Below, piece by piece: positions 7,609 to 16,637 of a DNA stretch of 64,000 bases. Position numbers and translations under genes: made by a program. Source of the DNA: Bradyrhizobium monzae (GTDB lineage: Bacteria > Pseudomonadota > Alphaproteobacteria > Rhizobiales > Xanthobacteraceae). The stretch lies in NCBI RefSeq assembly GCF_021458635.1, contig NZ_JAIRDQ010000002.1, forward strand, positions 620,001 through 684,000, read 5' to 3'. Every line of letters begins with the position of its first letter. The first letter of the stretch is position 1. The notes below the pieces were generated by a model, which saw only the letters and a program-made list of their open reading frames with translations, searched no databases and was not told where the DNA came from.

Positions 7609-9291
7609 CTACGGCGTCTTGCACACGAAGTTCGCCGCGTCCTCGCTATCGCCTGAACCGGAGTAGGCCGCGTACGACGGATAGGGGCAGAGAGGCCGGC
7701 TTCGGTTTGCGCTCCACGTCGCCGGGATTTCCTTGTTGGCCGGATCGATGGAGGAAATGATCCGCTCCGGCGCCTTGCCGTGCTCAACCCACTCGGTCAA
7801 TGCCGTCAGGGCATCGAACTTGTCGAGCGCGACCCCGCCGCCGCAATGCGTCCCGCCCGGTATGGTGAAAAGGCGGGCGAAGCCATCGGCATGGCCCTGC
7901 GCGTTCTTGTTCAGTCGATCGTACCAGCTGATGGTGTTGTTGACCGAGAACACCGGGTCGGCCTGGCCGTGGAAAATGAGCATCTTGCGGCCGGCCGCTT
8001 GCAGGCCTGTGAGCTTGGGCTCGTCGACATCGGGCGGCGCCATGAAGTCCATGGCGGACTCTGTGAACGTGCCGTCCCTGGCGAAGATTTTTGGCGCGTC
8101 CTTGTCGAAATCGTAGGCCTTCAGCGCGTCGATGAGCTTGTCGGTGCTGCCTTCCACGGCAACTGGCGGGGTCGAGAAAATGTAGTTCAGCGACGCCGCG
8201 CCCATCGTGGCAATGATCGGATAATTGTTCCAGGGCGGGACCGAACTCTCGACTTTCCAGGCGCGCCAGTTGCCGGTGCCGATGCCGCCGTCGAGCGGCC
8301 AGTCCGAATAGAGCGCTTCGCCCTTCGAATTTTTCGGCCCGGCGAGGCTGGTCTTCAGTGCGTCCACTTTGGCTTCCGGCAGGCAGGCGGAGTTCTGGCC
8401 GGGCGCGCACACAAGGCTCTTGAGGTCGAAGGTCTTCTGGCAGGCGGCGAGATTGGACGTAAGCCCATCCTTGGCACCGTCGAGTGCATCGCAGGCTTCC
8501 GTGATGCGCGAGGCAACGAGTTGCGCATCCGCTTTGGTGATCGACTTGCGAAGATCCGGATCGGCTTTCAGGAACGCCTGCACGTCCCAGGCGTGCTGGA
8601 CCGCGGCGCGCGGCAAATCGAAGCCGGGATTGCCGACGAGGAACCCGTCGTAATTTTCGGGCATGCGGGAGGCGGCGACCATCGTGTGGCGTCCGCCGTT
8701 CGAGCAGCCGGCCATGTAGGAGCGCTCCGGCTGGCGGCCGTAATGCAGCCCGATCACCTTCTTCGCAACCGGCGAGAGCGTCATGTCGGCGGCGTAGCCG
8801 TAATCGCGCCGCGCCTGCGGATCGAGCCCGAAGGCCGCGCCTGCTGCCAGTCCGAGTGGCGTGTTGGCGGGGTCGGAGCCCGAATGACCGCTGTCCGACG
8901 ACAGCACCGCGAAACCTCGCGCGAGCGGCACCGTGCCGCCCGATCCAAGCCCCTCGGGGCGGGGACCTACCGCGGGCACGACCACGCCGTCATTGCCGCC
9001 ATTGACCTGGTGAAGGAAGCGCCCGTTCCACTCGGCCGGCAGCCTCATCTCGAACTGAATTGAATAAGCCTTTCCGTCCGCACCCGTGCGACGGTTGGCC
9101 AGCCCCGTCAAAATGCAATGCTTGGGCAGATTGTTGCCGGCCTCCTGCAGCTTGGTGGCGACGATCTCGATGCCGGGGATAGCAAGCGATGCCGTGGTGA
9201 CCGGCGAGCAGTTCACGTCATCGGCGCGGGCGAGCACCGTCGTCCCAAGAAGGGCAGCCAATATCACTGCCGATACAGCACCAGACCTCAC
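7609..9291 (-). CDS. Tannase/feruloyl esterase family hydrolase, secreted
   Basis: A 560-residue protein with a Sec signal peptide (cleavage near ARADD, residue 23). It carries the family's CS-D-HC signature: GCSNGG with Cys196-Ser197, the Asp in HGQADPVFS and the His-Cys pair in GGTHCGGG. In characterised tannases and feruloyl esterases the two Cys form a disulfide that holds Ser and His together. Substrates should be esters of plant phenolic acids, hydrolysed outside the cytoplasm. The start is a GTG with a strong GGGGAGG site. Its 35-base leader closely matches that of the dipeptidase gene upstream, although the two are separated by 242 bases. Confidence 0.9.
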   Translation of the reverse strand: MRSGAVSAVILAALLGTTVLARADDVNCSPVTTASLAIPGIEIVATKLQEAGNNLPKHCILTGLANRRTGADGKAYSIQFEMRLPAEWNGRFLHQVNGGNDGVVVPAVGPRPEGLGSGGTVPLARGFAVLSSDSGHSGSDPANTPLGLAAGAAFGLDPQARRDYGYAADMTLSPVAKKVIGLHYGRQPERSYMAGCSNGGRHTMVAASRMPENYDGFLVGNPGFDLPRAAVQHAWDVQAFLKADPDLRKSITKADAQLVASRITEACDALDGAKDGLTSNLAACQKTFDLKSLVCAPGQNSACLPEAKVDALKTSLAGPKNSKGEALYSDWPLDGGIGTGNWRAWKVESSVPPWNNYPIIATMGAASLNYIFSTPPVAVEGSTDKLIDALKAYDFDKDAPKIFARDGTFTESAMDFMAPPDVDEPKLTGLQAAGRKMLIFHGQADPVFSVNNTISWYDRLNKNAQGHADGFARLFTIPGGTHCGGGVALDKFDALTALTEWVEHGKAPERIISSIDPANKEIPATWSANRSRPLCPYPSYAAYSGSGDSEDAANFVCKTP

Positions 9292-9310
9292 GGCGACCTC
9301 CCCAGTTTAA

Positions 9311-9323
9311 TTATATTTTATAA
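9311..9323. promoter_or_regulatory. Shared AT-rich palindrome, copy 1 (tannase leader)
   Basis: TTATA TTT TATAA, 19 bases upstream of the GTG start of the tannase gene and directly before a CTGGGGAGGTCGCCGT leader. The same palindrome and leader recur before the dipeptidase gene. It could be an operator or an A/T-rich promoter element. Confidence 0.5.
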
Positions 9324-9533
9324 CCATTATACCCGGGCCATATCCCTGGCAAGCCGTGTCCCAACCGAGGAAGGTGCGGACGAAAGCAGCTCCTGGCGCA
9401 CGCAATTCACTGCTTTCGCCGTCGCTATTCAGCCGTGGCAGCCCCACAGCAATTGCCAGCTGAGCTGTACGTCCAAGCCTATACGTCCAAGACAGTGAAG
9501 CGGTTTCCCACCGTTTGGTTCGACAACGCTTGA

Positions 9534-10715
9534 CTAGGCGCCGCTGCGCGTGACCTTTCCGAACAGGCGGAGATAATTGCCGCCGGCGATCGCCGAGATT
9601 TCGTCCGGCTGGAAACCTTGCGTCAGCATCTCCTGCGCGACCGAATACAGAAAGCCATTCATTTCATCCGGCCAGATATTGTTGGTGCCGGGAACGGGCC
9701 CGCCACCCGGAAGTGCTAACGACGTATCGGTTCCGATACCTACGTGATCGACGCCCACCACATCAACCATCTGCTTGATACCGGTGACATAGTCTTTCAC
9801 CGTCGGGAAGATGCGCCATATCCCCATGATGCCGCCGGCATCGGCGACGGCCTTCGCGTAGGTTTTGTTCGCCAGACGCGCCTTGAGGCCCGGATTGCCG
9901 ACGTATAGGTCTGCTGATCTGGCGACTTCGCTGTCGAGTGCAGTATGGCTAACCACCAGCGGCTGCTGCGTCACTTTCAGCGCGCCCATGACAGTTTCTT
10001 CGTCTGCATGCGCCATATCGACGACAATACCGAGACGGTTGCATTCCCTGATGACATCGGCTCCGAAAGGAGTGAGCCCCGTGACGTTTGCAGGCGTGCC
10101 ACTTTGAGTTCCACCCGGCGGCACTATGAGCTGCTGCAGACCGCCCAGAGGCGCGACAAGGTCGTGCATCTGATGCGGCAATTGCATGAGACGGAGATCG
10201 TGTTTGTAAGCTTCCTCGATCCGCTCCAATTTTCCTTCGATCCAGTGGGCGCCTTCGCAAGCCTGGATGACGATGGGCGTTTTGCTCGCATGCGCCGCCT
10301 TCAGGTCGGCCACCGTCAAAGCCCGGCGCATACCGCTTTTCGCCAGCAGCCTGTCATCATAGTCAAGGCACTGGAGATGATACTGGTACCAGTCGTCTTT
10401 TTGCGGCGTTCGGAAGATGTCGACGGCGTATGTCAAACAGATTGCCGACAGCCCGGCCTTCTTCATCTCGCCTGGCAGATCGACGCCGGTGGCGTCGGGT
10501 TTGCGGTCGGCGGGCGTCCTGGCGAAGGTCGGCTGGCCGTCGTGGTTGTGCATGTCGATGGAAATCGTGTCGGCGATAATCTTGGCGACACGGGGATCGA
10601 CCGTCTCATGCCCCCACGCATTCGCCAGCACAGAAGGCTGCAACAGGGCCGCTCCCCCTGCCGCCGCCAGGCCCTGGAGCACGGTGCGACGTGATCGTCG
10701 ATTGACCTGTCTCAC
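9534..10715 (-). CDS. Membrane-dipeptidase family (M19) metallopeptidase, Tat-exported
   Basis: A 393-residue renal-dipeptidase-like enzyme. The N-terminus carries a twin-arginine signal (NRRSRRTVLQGLAAAGGAALL). Zinc-site motifs in order are DMHNHDG, the Glu in ACEGAHW, VDMAHAD with SHTALDS, and HVGIGTDTS near the C-terminus, so the binuclear site looks complete. The enzyme should hydrolyse dipeptides or lactone-like substrates in the periplasm. It starts at GTG behind the leader shared with the tannase gene, so both may answer to the same regulator. Confidence 0.88.
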   Translation of the reverse strand: MRQVNRRSRRTVLQGLAAAGGAALLQPSVLANAWGHETVDPRVAKIIADTISIDMHNHDGQPTFARTPADRKPDATGVDLPGEMKKAGLSAICLTYAVDIFRTPQKDDWYQYHLQCLDYDDRLLAKSGMRRALTVADLKAAHASKTPIVIQACEGAHWIEGKLERIEEAYKHDLRLMQLPHQMHDLVAPLGGLQQLIVPPGGTQSGTPANVTGLTPFGADVIRECNRLGIVVDMAHADEETVMGALKVTQQPLVVSHTALDSEVARSADLYVGNPGLKARLANKTYAKAVADAGGIMGIWRIFPTVKDYVTGIKQMVDVVGVDHVGIGTDTSLALPGGGPVPGTNNIWPDEMNGFLYSVAQEMLTQGFQPDEISAIAGGNYLRLFGKVTRSGA

Positions 10716-10737
10716 TACGGCGACCTCCCCAGGTTAG

Positions 10738-10750
10738 TTATAATATATAA
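10738..10750. promoter_or_regulatory. Shared AT-rich palindrome, copy 2 (dipeptidase leader)
   Basis: TTATA ATA TATAA, 22 bases upstream of the dipeptidase GTG start, followed by CCTGGGGAGGTCGCCGT. It matches copy 1 in the arms and in the downstream leader. Confidence 0.5.
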
Positions 10751-10864
10751 TCATTGCTCGAATTTTCCTAGCTTGGCAACCGGTATCGCAAGGAGGTTGT
10801 CGATGCACACGTTCCGTTTTGTCCTTCGGATCGCGAGGCCAACGACCGAGCAGCCGTATCGCAC

Positions 10865-11875
10865 TCACTCGAACCAGCCGCGCCGCTTGAACCAGATCAG
10901 CGGCAGCACGCCGCTGGCGATGATGGCGAGCAGCGACAACGGATAGCCGAACGTCCAGCTCAGCTCCGGCATGTTCTTGAAGTTCATGCCCCAGACGCCG
11001 ACCAGGATGGTGGGCGGCACGCCGACGACGGAGACGATCGTCAGGATCTTGAACAGCTCGTTCTGCTGGATGTTGATGAAGCCGAGCACTGCATCGAGCA
11101 GAAGCTGGATCTTGTCGGACAGCCGCGTCTCGTAGTCACTGAGCGAAACGACGTCCTTCGAGACAGCCTCGAGGCGCTTCTTCGACGCCGCCGTGATCCA
11201 ATCGCTCCCGACATTGTCGGCATAGGACGCGATACGCCCGACGCCGAGCAGGACATCGCGCGCCTTGGCGAGACGATCGGCCAGCTCGCCGATATTCTCC
11301 AGCGCCTCGCGCATCCTGCGGCTGGAGCGAACCGGGCGCTTGGTGCGAACGAGGCCGCCCTTGAAGACGCCGCGCGAGAGCTGGTCGACCTTCGCGCCGA
11401 GGTGCTCCAGAGCATCGGCGCCGCGGTCGATCATGGCCTCGAGCAGACTGGTGAACACGCACATGCCGTTCTCGAGACTGTCGTCGGAGCCGACGCGCTT
11501 GCCGATCTGGTCGAAGATCGGCAGTTCTGCAAAGCGCACCGTCACCAACACATGCGGGCCGATGACGAACCCGACCGGCGTGATCTCGGCTTCGTTATCC
11601 TCGTTGAGCCGGACCGCCGGCGAGCTGAGATAGAGCGTGCCGTGCTCGAGGATCAATCGGCTCGACGCCTCGATCTCGCTGAGCGATTCCTCGGACGGAA
11701 CACGAACCTTGAGCATTCTCTCGACGAATTGCTTTTCCTCTGTGGTCGCGTTCAAGAGATCGGCCCAGATGATCTCCGAGGGCATTTCCGCGCCGATGCC
11801 TTGCCAGTCGTCGGAGGGCCACCTGTGCAGTTTCAGCAATGACCGAACTCCGTCTGCCCTCGCGCCGGATTGCAC
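10865..11875 (-). CDS. corA: CorA-family divalent cation transporter
   Basis: A 336-residue member of the CorA/2-TM-GxN family. The long N-terminal cytoplasmic part is helical. The C-terminus has two membrane segments, the first ending in the signature GVWGMNFKNMPEL (GMN at about residue 299) and the second before a basic tail (WFKRRGWFE). It should form a pentameric Mg2+ or Co2+/Ni2+ channel in the inner membrane. The start is uncertain: GTG at 11875 is the longest, but a TTG twelve codons in has a better-placed GGAG. It is a single gene unrelated to its neighbours. Confidence 0.92.
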   Translation of the reverse strand: MQSGARADGVRSLLKLHRWPSDDWQGIGAEMPSEIIWADLLNATTEEKQFVERMLKVRVPSEESLSEIEASSRLILEHGTLYLSSPAVRLNEDNEAEITPVGFVIGPHVLVTVRFAELPIFDQIGKRVGSDDSLENGMCVFTSLLEAMIDRGADALEHLGAKVDQLSRGVFKGGLVRTKRPVRSSRRMREALENIGELADRLAKARDVLLGVGRIASYADNVGSDWITAASKKRLEAVSKDVVSLSDYETRLSDKIQLLLDAVLGFINIQQNELFKILTIVSVVGVPPTILVGVWGMNFKNMPELSWTFGYPLSLLAIIASGVLPLIWFKRRGWFE

Positions 11876-12180
11876 GGCAATCGGCCATCCAGCGCCGGGC
11901 TAACGCATGAGGGTTCCAATCGTTCAACGTCGGGGATCAACAGAAGCGGCGCTCCCAGACAAGCACGGGCGGCGGCCTTCTTCGATGATCCCATCATGCC
12001 AGTGTTTTGCCCGACGAGTCAAATATTATTCTGATTCACCGAAATGAGAAATTCCATAAGCGCTTCTACTGTGCATGGGGTTGTTTTGCGGATTTTGTTT
12101 TGATGCGGTCAAACAAATGACCTCTCCCCGACGGGGAGAGGTCAAAATCGAGATGCCGGATTTGACCTGGATGACCGGGT
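11876..12180. other. Intergenic region with possible degenerate dispersed repeat
   Basis: About 300 bases without a gene, containing the start region of corA and the end region of the peptide-importer operon. The stretch around 11995-12020 (CAGTGTTTTGCCCGACGAGT) resembles a sequence I recall from many Bradyrhizobium intergenic regions, probably a decayed repeat. The local A/T content is higher than in the flanking genes. No tRNA or protein gene was found. Confidence 0.3.
12119..12143. repeat. Palindrome downstream of the peptide-importer operon
   Basis: An 11-bp perfect stem with a 3-base loop (GACCTCTCCCC / GGGGAGAGGTC), 37 bases after the stop of the last gene of the operon. On the minus strand it is followed by ATTTGTTTG, a weak T-run, so it may terminate the operon. 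The sequence belongs to the CTCTCCC-type palindromes that recur at 26971, 27073 and 33068. Confidence 0.6.
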
Positions 12181-13680
12181 TTATTCCCAGGACCAGGCCG
12201 AGAAATCGTTCTCGAACTGCGGGACTTCCTTCCAGACGCCCTTCAGCTTCTTGTTGATGACCGTCGGCCATTGCGGCTGGAACAGGAAGCCGGCCACCGC
12301 GTCGGTCGCCAGCATTTTCTGGGCATCGCCGAGCAGTTTTGCGCGGCCGGCTTCGTCCGGCGTCGACACGATCTGCTTGTAGAGCGCGTTGAACGCCTCG
12401 CTGTTGTAGCCGAGATAGAAGTCGGGCTCGGTCAGCTTGACGAGATCGAACGGCTCGACATGCGAGACGATGGTGAGGTCGTAATTGTGCGGGCCGTTGG
12501 GGGCGAACGCCTGTGACAGCCACTGCGCCCACTCGACGTTTTCGATCTTGGCATTGATGCCGACCTTGGCGAGCTGGGCTGCGAGGATCTCGCCGCCCTG
12601 CCGCGCGTAAGGCGGCGGCGGCAGCTTCAGGCTGAGCTCGAGCGGCGTGGTGACGCCGGCCTCGGCCAGCAGCTTCTTCGCCTTCTCGGGATCGTAGGGA
12701 TTGACGGCCGTGGTGTCGACATAGCCGAGCGAGCCCGGCGTATAGAAGCTGCCGATCGGCGTGCCGAAACCTTCGACCGCGCCGTCGATCATCGACTTGC
12801 GGTCGATGGCGGCGAGGATCGCGCGGCGCACCCGCACGTCGTCGAGCGGCTTCTTCTTCTCGTTGATGGCGACGATGGTCTTGGCCTTCGAGCCGCCGAC
12901 CAGCACGGTGAAGCGCGGATCGCTCTTGAACTGCGCGACGCCGCGCGTGGTGACGCGCGGGAACGCGTCGACGTCGCCGGACAGCAGCGCCGCGATCTGC
13001 GCGGCGGGATCGCCGATGAAGCGGATCGTCACCTTCGACAGCTTGATCGCAGCGGCATTGCGATAGTCGGCCCATTTGTTGAGCGTAAGCGAGGAGCCCT
13101 TGACCCAGGCCCCTAACTGGTACGGCCCGGTGCCGACCGGCTGCGTCACGTTGGTCGCAGCACTCTTCGGCTCGACGATCGAGCCGCTCGCCTGCCCCAG
13201 CAGGAACGGCAGGTTCGGCTCGGGATATTTCAGCGTGAGCACGATCGTGTCGGCATCCGGCGCGTCGACTTTCTCGAAGGCCTGGAACAGACTCTTGTCC
13301 TTGTTGGTGCTGTTCGCGGCCGCGTTGCGCTCGAACGAGAATTTCACGGCCGCTGAATCGAAGGCCTCGCCGTTCTGGAATTTGACGCCCTTGCGCAGCT
13401 TGAACGTATAGGTCTTCAGGTCGGGCGACGCAGTCCAGCTCTCGGCGAGCAGCGGCGCGACCGAGCCATCCTCGTTGATCTTGGTCAGGGTCTCGTAGAT
13501 GTTGTAGAGCGTGACTTCGGCGATCGCTGCGGCCGCAGCGTTGGTGGGATCGAGCCCCGGCGGCTCCAGCGTCATGCCCATGACGACGCTGTCCTTCTTG
13601 CTTTGCGCCAGCACCGGCAGCGGCGCCGCGGCCAATGCTGCGGCAAAAGCGACGATCGTTAGCTTCTTCAACATGCCCAA
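12181..13680 (-). CDS. ABC transporter substrate-binding protein, peptide/opine type (SBP_bac_5)
   Basis: A 499-residue periplasmic binding protein of the DppA/OppA class with a Sec signal (LKKLTIVAFAAALAA, cleavage after VLAQ). Family landmarks include EPPGLDPTNAA near the mature N-terminus, LAESWTASPDLKTYTFKLR, PVGTGPYQL and VRRAILAAIDRKSM. It is the last gene of an operon that also encodes two permeases, two ATPases and an amidase, 52 bases after the second ATPase gene. The ligand may be a peptide or another amide that the amidase later cleaves. Confidence 0.93.
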   Translation of the reverse strand: MGMLKKLTIVAFAAALAAAPLPVLAQSKKDSVVMGMTLEPPGLDPTNAAAAAIAEVTLYNIYETLTKINEDGSVAPLLAESWTASPDLKTYTFKLRKGVKFQNGEAFDSAAVKFSFERNAAANSTNKDKSLFQAFEKVDAPDADTIVLTLKYPEPNLPFLLGQASGSIVEPKSAATNVTQPVGTGPYQLGAWVKGSSLTLNKWADYRNAAAIKLSKVTIRFIGDPAAQIAALLSGDVDAFPRVTTRGVAQFKSDPRFTVLVGGSKAKTIVAINEKKKPLDDVRVRRAILAAIDRKSMIDGAVEGFGTPIGSFYTPGSLGYVDTTAVNPYDPEKAKKLLAEAGVTTPLELSLKLPPPPYARQGGEILAAQLAKVGINAKIENVEWAQWLSQAFAPNGPHNYDLTIVSHVEPFDLVKLTEPDFYLGYNSEAFNALYKQIVSTPDEAGRAKLLGDAQKMLATDAVAGFLFQPQWPTVINKKLKGVWKEVPQFENDFSAWSWE

Positions 13681-13707
13681 CTCCCCGGCCTTGTTCTGTC
13701 GTCTTGA

Positions 13708-13728
13708 GGCTACGCCAATTGCGTAGCC
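13708..13728. repeat. Intercistronic hairpin before the binding-protein gene
   Basis: An 8-bp perfect stem with a 5-base loop (GGCTACGC CAATT GCGTAGCC) in the 52-base gap between the ATPase gene and the binding-protein gene. It lies 5' of the binding-protein cistron, where it could stabilise or separately process that part of the message. Confidence 0.45.
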
Positions 13729-13732
13729 GACA

Positions 13733-14737
13733 CTAACCTTCCATAGCCGCCTGCGGCAATGCCATCACGGCCTCCGCCTTGTGGCAGGCGGCGAGATGTC
13801 CCTCGCCCACCCTGCGTAGCAAGGGCGGAACCTCGCGGCAATGCTGGTCGGCGAGCGGACAACGCGCCACATAGGGGCACCCGGCAGCAGCCGCCGATTG
13901 CGAGGCGATGGCCTGGGCCCCGCGCCGGCGCCGGCTCCCGCCGGGGCGTGCGCGCGGTATCGCATCCAGCAGCGCCCGCGTATAGGGATGGGCACAGCGC
14001 TCGAACAGATCCTCGGGCCGCCCCCGCTCGACGACCCGGCCGAGATACATCACCGCCACCTCGTCGCAGAGATAATCGACCACGGCGAGGTCGTGGCTGA
14101 TCAGGATGTAGCTCAGCCCGAACTGCTCCTGCAGGTCCTGCATCAGGTTCAGCACCTGCGCCTGCACGGAGACATCGAGCGCGGAGACCGGCTCGTCCGC
14201 GACGATCAGTTTTGGTTGGGTGATCAGCGCGCGCGCGATCGCGATGCGCTGGCGTTGGCCGCCCGAGAATTCATGCGGATATTTGTCCATGTCCGCGTCG
14301 CGCAAGCCGACCTGCTTCAGCACCGCAGCGACGCGGGTGCGGAACGTATTGCGGTCGGCATCATCGAGCACGGTGAGCGGCTCGGCGACGATGCGCGCAA
14401 TGGTCTGGCGCGGATCGAGAGATCCGTAAGGATCCTGGAACACCATCTGGAAATCGCGCCGCGCACGGCGCAATTCATCCGGCGAGATGCGGTTGAGATC
14501 GCGTCCAAGCAGCGTGACCTGTCCCGCGGTCGGTCGCTCCAGCGCCATCACGACGCGCGCAAAAGTGGATTTGCCGGAGCCGGACTCGCCGACGATGCCG
14601 AGGCTTTTGCCGGCGGAGACCTGCACGCTGACGCCATTGAGCGCACGCACCTGGCCCGGCGGACGGAACAGGCTTTCGCGTGGCAGCGTGTAGCGCTGCT
14701 CGAGATCTTTGACATCGAGAAGCGGTGCTGCGGTCAT
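13733..14737 (-). CDS. Peptide ABC transporter ATP-binding protein (DppF/OppF type)
   Basis: A 334-residue nucleotide-binding subunit. It has Walker A GESGSGKST, the ABC signature [15 protein letters not shown], Walker B LIVADEPVSALDV and the H-loop ISHDLAVV. The C-terminal oligo_HPY extension with a Cys-rich segment (CPYVARCPLADQHC) is typical of peptide-importer ATPases and may bind an Fe-S cluster. I place the start at the ATG that overlaps the previous gene's stop by 4 bases; an upstream extension in the same frame has no family match. It pairs with the DppD-type ATPase just upstream. Confidence 0.93.
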   Translation of the reverse strand: MTAAPLLDVKDLEQRYTLPRESLFRPPGQVRALNGVSVQVSAGKSLGIVGESGSGKSTFARVVMALERPTAGQVTLLGRDLNRISPDELRRARRDFQMVFQDPYGSLDPRQTIARIVAEPLTVLDDADRNTFRTRVAAVLKQVGLRDADMDKYPHEFSGGQRQRIAIARALITQPKLIVADEPVSALDVSVQAQVLNLMQDLQEQFGLSYILISHDLAVVDYLCDEVAVMYLGRVVERGRPEDLFERCAHPYTRALLDAIPRARPGGSRRRRGAQAIASQSAAAAGCPYVARCPLADQHCREVPPLLRRVGEGHLAACHKAEAVMALPQAAMEG

Positions 14738-15741
14738 GCGGACAACGCCCCGATATTCGTGGCCATCGAGACGTCGGTACGCACGCAGCGCACGACGTGC
14801 GCCGGACCGACCTCTACCATCGGCGGCATCGCCGCGCGGCATTTGTCCTCGACCAGCGGACAGCGCTCGCCGAAGGCGCAGCCCACCGGCAGATCGGCGA
14901 GCTCCGGCACCGTGCCCGAGATCGTCATCAGCCGCGTCCCCTTGCGCGCGCCGAGACGCGGACGCGCGCGGAACAGGCCCTGCGTGTAGGGGTGGCCCAT
15001 GCGGCGGAACACCTCGTCGGTCGGCCCGCTCTCGACGACCGTGCCGCCATACATCACCATCATGCGCTGCACGTTCTCGGCGATGACGCCGAGATCGTGC
15101 GAGATCAGGATCATCGACATGCCGCGCTCCTCGACGAGGTCGGCGATGAGATCCAGGATCTGGCCCTGGATGGTGACGTCGAGCGCGGTGGTCGGCTCGT
15201 CTGCGATCAGGAGATCCGGCTCGCAGGCGAGCGCCATCGCGATCGTGACACGCTGGCGCTGGCCGCCGGAGAACTGGTGCGGATAGGCATCGATGCGCTT
15301 TGCCGGATCGGGCAGCCCGACCCGGTCGAGCAAGGCGATTGCCTCTCTGCGCGCCTGCGCGGCGGAATATTTCTTGTGACGCCGCAGCGGCTCGGCGACC
15401 TGATGGCCGATCGTGTGCATCGGGTTCAGCGCCGTCATCGGCTCCTGGAAAATCATACTGATGCGGTTGCCGCGCAAGCCGCAGTAATCCGCATCCGGGA
15501 GCCGCGCGAGCTCGCGTCCATCCAGCCTGATGCTGCCGGTGACGAGCGCGCTGTCCGGCAGCAATCCCATCAGCGACAGCGCCGTGACCGACTTGCCGCA
15601 GCCGGACTCACCGACGAGTCCGAGCGTCTCGCCACGCTTCAGCGCAAAGCTGACGCCGCGCACGGCCTGCGCCGGACCGCGGCTGGTGTTGAGGCGAACG
15701 CCGAGATTGTCGACTTCGATCAGTTTTGCGGGATCGGTCAT
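14734..15741 (-). CDS. Peptide ABC transporter ATP-binding protein (DppD/OppD type)
   Basis: A 335-residue nucleotide-binding subunit with Walker [10 protein letters not shown], signature [15 protein letters not shown], Walker [14 protein letters not shown] and H-loop ISHDLGV, plus the oligo_HPY C-terminus ([13 protein letters not shown], then CPLVEDKC). The ATG start follows the permease stop by two bases and has GGAG eight bases upstream; a GTG two codons earlier is also possible. It forms a heterodimer with the DppF-type subunit to power import. Confidence 0.93.
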   Translation of the reverse strand: MTDPAKLIEVDNLGVRLNTSRGPAQAVRGVSFALKRGETLGLVGESGCGKSVTALSLMGLLPDSALVTGSIRLDGRELARLPDADYCGLRGNRISMIFQEPMTALNPMHTIGHQVAEPLRRHKKYSAAQARREAIALLDRVGLPDPAKRIDAYPHQFSGGQRQRVTIAMALACEPDLLIADEPTTALDVTIQGQILDLIADLVEERGMSMILISHDLGVIAENVQRMMVMYGGTVVESGPTDEVFRRMGHPYTQGLFRARPRLGARKGTRLMTISGTVPELADLPVGCAFGERCPLVEDKCRAAMPPMVEVGPAHVVRCVRTDVSMATNIGALSA

Positions 15742-15743
15742 CG

Positions 15744-16637
15744 TCACCGCTCCCGCGCCAGTCTGGGATCGAGCAAATCACGCAAGCCGTCGCCGAGGAG
15801 ATTGAGGCCGAGCACGGCGATGGCAATCGCGGCGCCCGGATAGACGGCGAGCATCGGCGACTGAAACAACATGGTCTGCGCATCGTTCAGCATGCGACCC
15901 CAGGACGGCTGCGGCGGCTGCGTGCCGAGGCCGAGATAGGACAGCGCGGCCTCCGCGAGAATGGCGAGCGCGAACTGGATGGTCGCCTGCACGATCAGGA
16001 TCGACAGGATGTTCGGCAGCACGTGCTCGATGGTGATGCGAAAGGCGCCCTTCCCCGAGGCACGCGCCGCCAGCACGAATTCACGCGCCCAGATCGCATT
16101 GGCCGAGCCGCGCGTCAGCCGGGTCAGCGTCGGGATCTGAAAGATGCCGATCGCGATGATCGAGGTCAGCATGCCCGGCCCCGCGACCGCAGCGAGCATG
16201 ATCGCGGAGAGCACGGCCGGAAAAGCGAAAGTGAAGTCCGAGAAGCGCATGATGATCTCTTCGGTCCAGCCGCGCTTGGCCGATGCGATCAGGCCGAGGC
16301 AGACGCCGAAGGAGAGACCGATGCTGACTGCAATGATGCCGACCAGGATGGTGGAACGGGCGCCAGCGAGCAGCAGCGAGACGATGTCCCGGCCGAAGGT
16401 ATCGGTGCCGAGCCAATGCGCGGCCGAGGGCGGCCGAAGTTTCGAGGCGATATCGATCTCGTAAGGCGACCACGGCGTCCACACCAGCGAGAGCGCGGCC
16501 GAGGCGACCACCAGCAGGCTGAGCACGCCGCCCAGCACAAAACTGCGATGGCGGAGCGCGCGGCCCCAGAATGTTCGGGCCGGCAACGAACGCGTTGCAA
16601 CCGGTGCTTCAACCGAAGTTGTCAGGGGCGCGCTCAC
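15744..16637 (-). CDS. Peptide ABC transporter permease (DppC/OppC type)
   Basis: A 297-residue inner-membrane permease with the DppC layout: an N-terminal membrane anchor (SFVLGGVLSLLVVASAALSL), a periplasmic stretch containing HWLGTDTFGRDI, then the core of five membrane helices with the coupling loop around EFVLAARASGKGAFRITIEHVLPN. The GTG start overlaps the upstream permease stop (GTGA). A much longer open frame upstream in the same register overlaps the other permease gene and is not coding. Confidence 0.93.
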   Translation of the reverse strand: MSAPLTTSVEAPVATRSLPARTFWGRALRHRSFVLGGVLSLLVVASAALSLVWTPWSPYEIDIASKLRPPSAAHWLGTDTFGRDIVSLLLAGARSTILVGIIAVSIGLSFGVCLGLIASAKRGWTEEIIMRFSDFTFAFPAVLSAIMLAAVAGPGMLTSIIAIGIFQIPTLTRLTRGSANAIWAREFVLAARASGKGAFRITIEHVLPNILSILIVQATIQFALAILAEAALSYLGLGTQPPQPSWGRMLNDAQTMLFQSPMLAVYPGAAIAIAVLGLNLLGDGLRDLLDPRLARER

